A program made the translations under genes and the position numbers. Under the pieces are notes generated by a model, which was not told the origin of the DNA, ran no database searches, and saw only the letters and a list, made by a program, of their open reading frames with translations. From positions 1 to 12,375 of the forward strand of contig JAFLJU010000493.1 in NCBI GenBank assembly GCA_022712835.1: a stretch of DNA of 12,375 nt, read 5' to 3'. The DNA comes from Desulfobacteraceae bacterium. Lineage in GTDB: Bacteria; Desulfobacterota; Desulfobacteria; Desulfobacterales; Desulfobacteraceae. This document shows positions 6,443 to 12,375 of the stretch, in pieces; position 1 is the stretch's first letter, and the number at the start of each line of letters is the position of its first letter.

Positions 6443-6973
6443 TTAATCCATCCGGCTGTCTATGGTGCGGATGATTCTTGCGGCAATGGAAATGGCATCG
6501 GCCATCTCCGAGGCACCTGAAATTCCGTCCACCAGACGGTGTTCCCTGTCCCATTCCCCCCCAGAAATTGAACTGATAAAAAAAACAGGGGCATCACGCC
6601 CTTCGTCTCCTTTGAGCTGGATATAGGGTTCTATATCCGAATGAATCCGGCCGTTTTTAACGAGGATAAGCAGGATTACAGCTGTGTGATCCAGGCCTTT
6701 GTACAGGGAGAAATCCGTAAAAAAAATATTCCGGACCAGATATTTTTTTTTAGAATAGTACCGCTCCAGGTATCCGGCCACATTCCACTCCAGGCCTTTT
6801 TTGTCACTGACAATGAGAATACAGGGCACATCGCCTGCCTTAGACCTGCCCATGGCGGCATTTTCCCCACCAGGATGGCGGTGGGTCGAACAGGATACAA
6901 AAAACAGGGTAAACACAATGGCCAGCAGGAACATTTTTCCTGGGCCAGCACTAAACATAATTATAGGTTTCAT
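6443..6973 (-). CDS. orphan lipoprotein, possible flavodoxin-like fold
   Basis: I do not recognise this 176-residue protein. The N-terminus has charged residues, a hydrophobic stretch and FFVSC at 24-28, an acceptable lipobox with Cys28 as the lipid site, so it is probably anchored in the envelope. The rest alternates predicted strands and helices: CILIVSD (51-57), AVILLILV (98-105), APVFFISSISGGEW (128-141), and a C-terminal helix after LVDGISGASE. The pattern suggests a small alpha/beta (Rossmann or flavodoxin-like) domain. The ATG at 6973 has only a distant AAGGG; an internal ATG at 6934 has AGGA 5 nt upstream but would lose the charged N-region. It follows the imelysin operon after 86 bp that hold a hairpin, so it may be its last, attenuated gene. 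Confidence 0.65.
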   Translation of the reverse strand: MKPIIMFSAGPGKMFLLAIVFTLFFVSCSTHRHPGGENAAMGRSKAGDVPCILIVSDKKGLEWNVAGYLERYYSKKKYLVRNIFFTDFSLYKGLDHTAVILLILVKNGRIHSDIEPYIQLKGDEGRDAPVFFISSISGGEWDREHRLVDGISGASEMADAISIAARIIRTIDSRMD

Positions 6974-6997
6974 ATACGGCCGACACCCTTAATGAGG

Positions 6998-7027
6998 CAA
7001 GACACTGCTTTTTCAAGCAGCGTCTTG
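6998..7027 (-). other. 13-bp intercistronic hairpin with GAAA tetraloop
   Basis: In the minus-strand transcript the arms CAAGACGCTGCTT and AAGCAGTGTCTTG pair over 13 bp, with one G-U pair, and close a GAAA (GNRA) loop. On the plus strand the same position is an A-C mismatch, which suggests that the minus-strand RNA is the functional form. No U-run follows. It lies between the di-heme oxidoreductase and lipoprotein genes and could be an RNA-stability element or partial terminator. Confidence 0.6.
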
Positions 7028-7059
7028 TAATATTATAATGGTATGGTTGTTAAAGGTGA

Positions 7060-8550
7060 CTATAGCGCCTTGCAGAATTCAATCACTGCCTTTCTGTCCT
7101 CTGCAGACATATTCCTGAATGCTTCCCTGGATTCTTCAGCCTCGCCCATGTGCCAGAGAATGGCTTCCTCAAAATCCCTTGCACGAAGGTCATGCCACAT
7201 ATCTGAATGGTCCACCACGTTTTTCATCAACCCTCGGGCCCACAGGGGCGGTGTGCGGAAGGTCTTTGTCAGACCATGGCTCATCTTTCCCATGTCATGC
7301 ATCAAAAGATCGGTATAGGGCCAGATTTTCTGATCGGAAAAACCCGGGATATATTTGTCTTTACCGGTTGTCCAGGTGGGTTTATGGCATTCCTGGCAAG
7401 AGGCTTCGTAAAACATTTTTTTACCCTGCTGAACAATTGGGGACTCCAGGTTCCGGGCAGCAGGTATCCCAATGCCCCGGGACCAGATCATCACATTTTC
7501 AAGATCTTCCTGGGTCATCTCTTCGGGCTGGTGTGCGGTAAGCGCGGCTGTATCCAGGCCCATTTCACCCTGTTTGTCTATCCATTCCTGGGTGGCAAAC
7601 AGCTTGGTTCTGTCCTTTCTGGTGATATTGGGTACACTCCAGGACCCATTGAATCCGGGTCCGTTCTGGAGGGTTGCCCGGGCATTGTGGGAGGTAAATT
7701 TGCCCAAGTGTTTCTCACCGTCATAGGGTTCGGTTATCCACCGGCCGTGTTTACCCTTGATGGCGCCTTTCACCGGGCCTTCAAGTTTCTGCTGACGATC
7801 GTACTCGGCAATGATGTCCTCATCCTTGATGGCATCCAGAAGACCGGTTCCGGGTATGCCGATGGTGCCTTCAATGCTGACCTTGTGATTGGCCGGAAGT
7901 TCAATAAGAGGGTCCACAATACTGGCAGTTGGATAGATCAGACTGCCTTCATATTCCTTGCCCTTGTTGTAAGGGGTGCCGTCCGGATATTTGTTGCCAT
8001 GGTTATCCACATATTCATGCCATTTAAGATCCACTGTTTTACCCAGGGGCTTGTAAGGTGGGGAAGCCATGGTCTGGAACATGAACTTCACCCCTTTGAC
8101 AAACTTGCCATCAGGGGTGTGAACAAAGGCCAGATAGCTGTTGCCGAATTGCTCGTCCCAGCTGTCCACCCGCCGTCCCCGGGCGTAGTTGGGATGGCAG
8201 TTCCGACAGGAATTATTGTTGTAAATAGGACCTAGACCCCCAAAAGGTGCGTCCTGATCCGTGACAAAATCCGCCTCAAAAATCACCTCACCTGCGCCAA
8301 ATTTCTCAGCCAGATCTTCGTCTGCTGAAACCGCAGGCGAAGGCAGCTCCATGCACCTTGAGGTGGTGGAAAACACCGTGCCCATTTTTCCGCCCGTATA
8401 ATATTCTTCGGATAGATCCTTGGGAACTCCGCCAATGGCCCTGTGGGCATAGGCTGTTTGAAGACAGGGGACTGCCAGGGCAAGGGCCCCTGCCAGGGCT
8501 ATCTGAAACATCATTTTTTTGTGGTTATACAAAATTGACCATTTATTCAT
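7060..8550 (-). CDS. DUF1111 di-heme c-type oxidoreductase (thiol oxidoreductase-like, COG3488)
   Basis: Periplasmic electron-transfer protein related to the di-heme peroxidase/MauG group. From the ATG at 8550 the protein is 496 residues, with a signal peptide (NHKKMM, hydrophobic core, QTAYA cut near residue 35). Two heme c sites are visible, CRNCH (115-119) and CQECH (385-389). The DUF1111 signatures follow: YTDLLMHDMG (around 412-421), FRTPPLWARG (431-440) and EAILWHMGEAEESREAF near the end. The frame opens at an ATG abutting the upstream stop (8595), but 8550 has AAGGAA 7 nt upstream and gives a normal signal peptide. It follows two imelysin genes; as I recall, DUF1111 and imelysin genes commonly cluster in iron-related loci. 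The substrate of DUF1111 proteins is not established. Confidence 0.88.
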   Translation of the reverse strand: MNKWSILYNHKKMMFQIALAGALALAVPCLQTAYAHRAIGGVPKDLSEEYYTGGKMGTVFSTTSRCMELPSPAVSADEDLAEKFGAGEVIFEADFVTDQDAPFGGLGPIYNNNSCRNCHPNYARGRRVDSWDEQFGNSYLAFVHTPDGKFVKGVKFMFQTMASPPYKPLGKTVDLKWHEYVDNHGNKYPDGTPYNKGKEYEGSLIYPTASIVDPLIELPANHKVSIEGTIGIPGTGLLDAIKDEDIIAEYDRQQKLEGPVKGAIKGKHGRWITEPYDGEKHLGKFTSHNARATLQNGPGFNGSWSVPNITRKDRTKLFATQEWIDKQGEMGLDTAALTAHQPEEMTQEDLENVMIWSRGIGIPAARNLESPIVQQGKKMFYEASCQECHKPTWTTGKDKYIPGFSDQKIWPYTDLLMHDMGKMSHGLTKTFRTPPLWARGLMKNVVDHSDMWHDLRARDFEEAILWHMGEAEESREAFRNMSAEDRKAVIEFCKAL

Positions 8551-8595
8551 GTATCTATTCCTTATTATAAAAAGGGTAACAAAACATTCACGCAT

Positions 8596-9792
8596 TTATC
8601 TGCCGTAGGCGGCCCAGGGTTTCACGGCCGAGTCTGCAGTGACCAGGGGAGTGGCAGCCGTAATCCTGTCAAACAGTTTTTCGCATTCTGATACTGCAAT
8701 TTTGACCATGAGTTCACGGGTTTGTGCATCGGCGCCGGAGGGCAGGTCACGGACAGCTTTAATCCGTTCCATTGAATGGGCCAGTGAGGCCTTAATTCTG
8801 CGGTCAAGGATCTGGTTTTTCTTGGCCACAAGATCGGACAATGAGGCATCCCTTGCACCATCCACACCGCCATAATAGGAATTTTCCACGCCCTTGAGCA
8901 TGTCCAGAGCATCTGCATAGGGATCAATACTGTCCCAGTATGCAGATTTCTCCTGTACCTGACCCAGTTCTGAAAACCCGGCCACCATATCTTCGATCAC
9001 GGTGGTGCATTCCTGGAAGATTTCCTGGAGAGGAACGGAAATGGAGGTATACCGACTGTCGGATTCACCCGGGTTGGTAAATTCAACAGCATAGCTGGAA
9101 CGTTTTTTTACTCCGGCATTTTTAAGAATTTTGCGCTTTTCTTTAGAAAGGTTTTTGGTCCCCCGCCAGGAGGCTTCAAAATCGACACTTTCAATCAAAA
9201 GGGCCTGGGATACCGCCCTTAAGTATTTCAACTCAGCAGGGGTGATTTTTTTGGCAGGGCGGACCTTGCCGTCCCGAAACAGCAGATAGGCTGCCGTGTT
9301 CAGACCCCGTGTTGAGGAATGCTTGTTTTTGCGCAAGAACCGGGCCGTAACCTCAAGGTTTCCCTTTTCAATTTCATCCAGGTAATGATCCACCCATACC
9401 TTGTCAAAGGGCCAAGTGGCCAGCTGTTTGTGAAAATCATAATGGGCTGCGGGTCCGTAATTAAAAGCCCAGTGCCGGTTGAACTGGGCCATAGCGCCTT
9501 TCCAGGCCTCAATTGTTTTGGCCATGTCAGCATCGGTCCGGCTTTTAGAAAGCCCAGCCACTGCCGTGTTCAGGTTTTCAATCTCCTGCACCAGAAGTTC
9601 GATGGTCTTGAACACTGTGTTCTCGGTATAGTCCTCCACAGCAGTATAGGCTTTTTTCTCAAACAAAAAATCTTCAACACCCTTCTTGATCCCTCCTTCC
9701 GTTGCTGCATGCAGCGGCAGGGCCAGTCCCAGGAAAAAAATTAAACTGATAATGACGGGCCTGCCCGTCCATAAAATAAATCGTTTTTTCAT
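8596..9792 (-). CDS. imelysin-like periplasmic protein 2 (motif degenerate)
   Basis: A 398-residue, mostly helical secreted protein of the imelysin/M75 group. The signal peptide is MKKRFILW... with cleavage after LPLHA (about residue 29). Family features are EAWKGAMAQFNRHWAFNYGP (95-114), DKVWVDHYL, RGLNTAAYLLFRDG (162-175) at the position of the GxHxxE motif, and DMLKGVENSYYGG (297-309). In that motif both the His and the Glu are absent (G-L-N-T-A-A), so any metal or substrate chemistry must differ from canonical imelysin. The ATG has AAGGAG 6 nt upstream. The gene starts 61 bp after imelysin 1 and ends 45 bp before the chosen oxidoreductase start, consistent with one operon. The 61-bp gap holds a GATTAGA direct repeat of unknown meaning. 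Confidence 0.8.
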   Translation of the reverse strand: MKKRFILWTGRPVIISLIFFLGLALPLHAATEGGIKKGVEDFLFEKKAYTAVEDYTENTVFKTIELLVQEIENLNTAVAGLSKSRTDADMAKTIEAWKGAMAQFNRHWAFNYGPAAHYDFHKQLATWPFDKVWVDHYLDEIEKGNLEVTARFLRKNKHSSTRGLNTAAYLLFRDGKVRPAKKITPAELKYLRAVSQALLIESVDFEASWRGTKNLSKEKRKILKNAGVKKRSSYAVEFTNPGESDSRYTSISVPLQEIFQECTTVIEDMVAGFSELGQVQEKSAYWDSIDPYADALDMLKGVENSYYGGVDGARDASLSDLVAKKNQILDRRIKASLAHSMERIKAVRDLPSGADAQTRELMVKIAVSECEKLFDRITAATPLVTADSAVKPWAAYGR

Positions 9793-9853
9793 TCTTCACT
9801 CCTTGTTAATGGTTACGCATTTATAATCTAATCTGTCAGTCTAATCTTTCATT

Positions 9854-10981
9854 TTACTCGGTCAACTGGATCTCAATACCGGAACGGACGTCAAGCTCCA
9901 GCACCAGGGCGGCCTCCACCAGCTGTTCCTGGAGTGTATTCAGCTGCTTGTACAATTTTTTGAGGGTCCCGGGTTTATCCTTGATCCGGGCGTGGAAATC
10001 CTGAATTTTATTTAGTTTGGATAATGTTTTTTCAATTTTACCCAGCTGCTTTTTGATATCTCTGGCAAGTTTGGGATCTTTTGATTCATACAACCCGTCC
10101 TTTGTGGCCACAAGTGTAGTAAGCCCTGTGCTGCCGTCGCCCACAATTGCCTGGCGGATCCCTTTAACTGTCGCTTCCAGGGATAAAACCGAAGATCGGC
10201 TCAGCCAGGCTTCAAGGTTGTCAGGCCGGCTGGGTTTTTCAAAAAAATTACTGACAACGGCGATGCGGTCCCTGAGCAGCACTTCGGTGACATTTAATAC
10301 CCTGGCAACCATCAGACTTAAGGCATCTTCGGGCAGTAAAAAAGGATTGCCGTCACCGGCACGCTTAAACTCATCTGTCTTTGTTTCCCATTGGGTTTTC
10401 AACTCTTTTGTATCCGTGACAATTTCCCGGGTAATGGCGAGCATGTGGCTGCAACGCGCCTTTGCGGCTGTTTCGGAACCTTTGGCATACAGCAGATATT
10501 CCAGTCCGGAAAATCCCCTGGTATCTGCCGTGTTTAGCATATGTCCCAGCTTACTATCTTTAACGGCCACATCCAGTACCACCGTGGCAGCCGGCCATAC
10601 ATTTATCTTTTTTTCAAGCCTGGCTGAGGGTCCGTACATAAAGGATTCAGCATGCCGCCATGCCAGATAGGCGGTTTTCCAGGCCGTCCGGGCCTGTTCA
10701 AGGGTATTGGAATTCTGGTCTTTGCAGAACTGTCCTACATTTTTGCTCAGTGCTGCCGCGGCATTGGCAGTCTTAGCAAGGTTTGGCCCCGTCCCCTTGT
10801 CCGATATGGAAATCAGCACATCCTGCGTGGTCAGTTCAGCAGAGCAGACCGGAACCAGTAATCCGGTTAAAAACAGCACCACTAAAAGGGCCAGACCTGT
10901 TGAATGCCGGTTGATCTGTTTAATAATTTTGTTCCCAGAAAATAAAAAAACGCCTGGTACATCTTTGTTGTGAAATTCCAT
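9854..10981 (-). CDS. imelysin-like periplasmic protein 1
   Basis: First gene of the operon; 375 residues. It has a long charged N-region, a hydrophobic core at 29-44 and a signal peptidase I site near VCSA (45-48); VPVC is not a good lipobox. Imelysin features: ARTAWKTAYLAWRHAESFMYGP (97-118), NVWPAATVVLD, and RGFSGLEYLLYAKG (155-168), where Ser158 replaces the His of GxHxxE but Glu161 remains. The C-terminal part (300-360) is Lys-rich and probably coiled coil. Canonical imelysins (EfeO, IrpA, ICMP) are linked to iron uptake or regulation; peptidase activity is doubtful for the family. The start has AAGGAA 6 nt upstream. A 238-bp region in front carries CRP-type and tandem-repeat sites (listed separately). 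Confidence 0.82.
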   Translation of the reverse strand: MEFHNKDVPGVFLFSGNKIIKQINRHSTGLALLVVLFLTGLLVPVCSAELTTQDVLISISDKGTGPNLAKTANAAAALSKNVGQFCKDQNSNTLEQARTAWKTAYLAWRHAESFMYGPSARLEKKINVWPAATVVLDVAVKDSKLGHMLNTADTRGFSGLEYLLYAKGSETAAKARCSHMLAITREIVTDTKELKTQWETKTDEFKRAGDGNPFLLPEDALSLMVARVLNVTEVLLRDRIAVVSNFFEKPSRPDNLEAWLSRSSVLSLEATVKGIRQAIVGDGSTGLTTLVATKDGLYESKDPKLARDIKKQLGKIEKTLSKLNKIQDFHARIKDKPGTLKKLYKQLNTLQEQLVEAALVLELDVRSGIEIQLTE

Positions 10982-11035
10982 CTGATTTTCCTTTTGTTTC
11001 TATCGATACTTCCACTTAAAGTTTGTTGATCCATA

Positions 11036-11050
11036 GTTTGTTTAACAAAC
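11036..11050. promoter_or_regulatory. 15-bp palindrome in the imelysin leader region
   Basis: GTTTGTT (11036-11042), one central T, AACAAAC (11044-11050): perfect 7-bp arms. It is flanked by CATAGTT copies at 11032-11038 and 11053-11059, exactly 21 bp (two helix turns) apart. It lies just downstream of the candidate -10 at 11051-11056, a position suited to a repressor. Confidence 0.45.
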
Positions 11051-11083
11051 ATCATAGTTAAACAACGGTTAAAAATAGGTTAA
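11051..11083 (-). promoter_or_regulatory. three TTAACY repeats at 11-bp period with adjoining -10 (response-regulator site)
   Basis: Read on the minus strand, TTAACC (11083-11078), TTAACC (11072-11067) and TTAACT (11061-11056) are separated by exactly 5 bp each. Three tandem hexamers at one helix turn are the architecture bound by OmpR/PhoB-family regulators (for example PmrA and QseB, whose half-sites contain TTAA). A -10-like TATGAT follows at 11056-11051 with no -35, as expected for an activator-dependent promoter; the start would be near 11044, about 63 nt before the gene. Confidence 0.55.
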
Positions 11084-11122
11084 GGAAACATAAAAAGTTA
11101 GCCTTATTTAAGAAACTATCGA

Positions 11123-11167
11123 AGTATACGTATCTGATTGATATTTTTTGTGACCTGGGTCACAAAA
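11123..11167 (-). promoter_or_regulatory. perfect CRP/FNR (HcpR-like) operator and -10 upstream of the imelysin operon
   Basis: The arms TTTTGTGACC (11146-11155) and GGTCACAAAA (11158-11167) are perfect 10-bp inverted repeats around TG, fitting TTGTGA-N6-TCACAA, the pattern known for HcpR in sulfate reducers and close to CRP. On the minus strand a -10-like TATACT (11128-11123) predicts a start near 11116, placing the operator centre at about -40.5, class II geometry. No U-run follows, so it is not a terminator for the kinase gene. Confidence 0.65.
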
Positions 11168-11219
11168 GCTGTAGGGATCAGACCCATTTTATCCGATGTA
11201 TATTGGGAATCCAGTAAGG

Positions 11220-12375
11220 TTATGCCCGGGAGAATAGTGATAAAATCACCCGGTGTTTGCCTGGAAAAGACTCGGCTTTATATGTCCAGTCCATCTTGTT
11301 AATGAGCCTGGAAGTCAGTTTGAGTCCAAAACCAAAACCGGTTAGATTTTCATCTTTCTTAAAATCATTGACAATGCTGATGGTTTCATCCCTTTGATGA
11401 ATTTTGATCCCCCCTGATGAGGTATGAAAAAATGCGTTCCGAACAAGATTTTCAAGTATGATCCGCAAAGGGGTTTCTAAAACCTTCACGGTTACGGGTG
11501 AAACTGAGACATCAATTGTCACATCCTTATCCTTTAGCAGGTGCAAAAGATTTTCAGCAACCTCGCCTATCAGAAGGTCCAGCCTTACAGAGGTCATGGA
11601 AAGATCATGGGTATTTTCACGGCCCATCCACAAAAGGGTTTCTATGATATTTTTCATGTTGCAGGATGCCCTGTCTATCCGGTTTACAGCCCTTTCTTCC
11701 ATGGCTCTGGCTTTCAAGGTGTCCAGGGTTGAAATTCTTTTAAGGATCTCTGTATTCTGGGCAATGATGGTGATGGGGGTCCGCAGTTCATGGCTTGCAA
11801 AATGAAGAAATTGCTGATCTTTCTCAATTTTTTTCTGCTCTGAAACCATTCCTGCGTGAATAAGGGATGCCAGTTCATTGAGCTCTGTGTAGGAAAAATC
11901 AGGCAGGGGCTCACCAAGTGCGGTCCCCAATGATTTTGTCCATTTATTAAGATCAACCATGGGCTTTGAAATCAGCCGGATAAACCCCCATAGAACAACG
12001 GCAATCACCATCCCCATAAGACAGCTCATGACAACCAGGAATCGGATATTTCCAATTGAATTCCAGCCAAAAACCCCGGGAGCCGATCGAAAACTGATCC
12101 ATTGACATGTGTAATAGGTCTGATCATTCCGCTTTAAGGCCATGATAAAATAATTCTGACCGGAGCTCGCGAGAAAAGTTGAATTATAAACGACATGAAG
12201 CCCACTGGAAGGGGCAATGGAGTCAGGGAACTTACGTTTTACCGAATCGGGCATATACCGCCAGTTTCTGGTGATACGGCAGTCGCTAAAATAATTTACA
12301 TTTTTACGCCTGGATTCGGGAACGCTTCGAAGATAGCTTTCAAGGGTCATGGTCATGTTGTTTCCAATGATGCTG
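11220..12375 (-). CDS. membrane sensor histidine kinase (5' end outside window)
   Basis: The frame stays open to the window edge (SIIGNN precedes the first internal Met at 12356), so the N-terminus and probably the first membrane helix are missing. Numbered from that Met, a periplasmic sensor part runs to about 103, a membrane helix spans 104-129, and a HAMP-like linker about 130-175. The phospho-acceptor box FLHFASHELRTPITIIAQN has His189. The ATPase has an N-box, LENLVRNAFFHT, and a glycine box, GFGFGLKLTSRLI. The usual DxGxG is replaced by SIVNDFKKDEN, as in some short kinases. The response regulator is presumably upstream, outside the window. The kinase faces the imelysin operon in the same direction across 238 bp, and 11-bp repeats of response-regulator type lie between, which suggests a regulatory link. 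Confidence 0.88.
   Translation of the reverse strand, partial: SIIGNNMTMTLESYLRSVPESRRKNVNYFSDCRITRNWRYMPDSVKRKFPDSIAPSSGLHVVYNSTFLASSGQNYFIMALKRNDQTYYTCQWISFRSAPGVFGWNSIGNIRFLVVMSCLMGMVIAVVLWGFIRLISKPMVDLNKWTKSLGTALGEPLPDFSYTELNELASLIHAGMVSEQKKIEKDQQFLHFASHELRTPITIIAQNTEILKRISTLDTLKARAMEERAVNRIDRASCNMKNIIETLLWMGRENTHDLSMTSVRLDLLIGEVAENLLHLLKDKDVTIDVSVSPVTVKVLETPLRIILENLVRNAFFHTSSGGIKIHQRDETISIVNDFKKDENLTGFGFGLKLTSRLINKMDWTYKAESFPGKHRVILSLFSRA

Noticed and set aside
7207..8235. 342-codon open frame on the plus strand
   Set aside because: It is fully antisense to the DUF1111 gene, which has a signal peptide and two CxxCH sites. Its translation resembles no family and has no ribosome site; it is a shadow.
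8551..8595. Upstream ATG (8595) as start of the di-heme protein
   Set aside because: It abuts the previous stop without a ribosome site and adds 15 residues before a normal signal peptide; the ATG at 8550 has AAGGAA at good spacing.
10017..10670. 217-codon plus-strand open frame
   Set aside because: Antisense to imelysin-like protein 1; Ser-rich low-quality translation typical of a shadow frame.
11146..11167. Terminator for the histidine kinase gene
   Set aside because: The palindrome could fold, but no U-run follows it in the transcript, and it fits the CRP-family operator consensus much better.
10982..11219. Fur box before the imelysin operon
   Set aside because: Iron-linked genes made me look for a GATAATGATAATCATTATC-like site; no stretch in the region matches acceptably on either strand.

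Overview
The window reads as chromosome of a Gram-negative, respiring bacterium, most likely a marine-type Desulfobacterota/Desulfobacteraceae relative. This is inference from the gene types (c-type di-heme oxidoreductase, imelysins, several c-di-GMP cyclases), moderate GC, and CRP/FNR (HcpR-like) palindromes in two intergenic regions. No tRNA, rRNA, CRISPR array or intact insertion sequence is visible.

Layout. Plus strand, 1-3969: the C-terminal half of a 1-pyrroline-5-carboxylate dehydrogenase; a six-TM diguanylate cyclase whose early coding region holds a perfect 15-bp inverted repeat; a SlyD-type FKBP prolyl isomerase with a Cys/Gly-rich tail, a good promoter with a palindrome in its spacer, and a textbook terminator; a 308-bp gap with a nested hairpin that could hide a Shine-Dalgarno, a micro-ORF and a CRP-type site; and a type IV prepilin peptidase. 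Facing it tail to tail, 3 bp away, is a minus-strand multi-pass membrane protein. Its Asp...Asp...PAL layout resembles presenilin/signal-peptide-peptidase (A22) proteases, although both Asp motifs are altered. A plus-strand CHASE-like/GGDEF cyclase follows, apparently read from a near-leaderless transcript.

Minus strand, 12375-6443: a membrane histidine kinase (N-terminus outside the window), then a 238-bp regulatory region, then imelysin-like protein 1, imelysin-like protein 2, a DUF1111 di-heme c-type oxidoreductase and, after a hairpin, a small orphan lipoprotein. The three central genes form a periplasmic operon of a type usually linked to metal (iron) handling. Its control region carries a perfect CRP/FNR-type palindrome, three TTAACY hexamers at exact 11-bp period (OmpR/PhoB-type architecture), and a GTTTGTT/AACAAAC dyad. 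No Fur box is evident. The adjacent kinase and the 11-bp repeats suggest two-component control, with the regulator probably encoded just outside the window.

The points most worth pursuing are the presenilin-like protein beside a prepilin peptidase (two GxGD-type aspartyl protease folds back to back), the imelysin operon with both imelysin motifs degenerate and a dense regulatory array, and the unexplained perfect inverted repeat inside the first cyclase gene.
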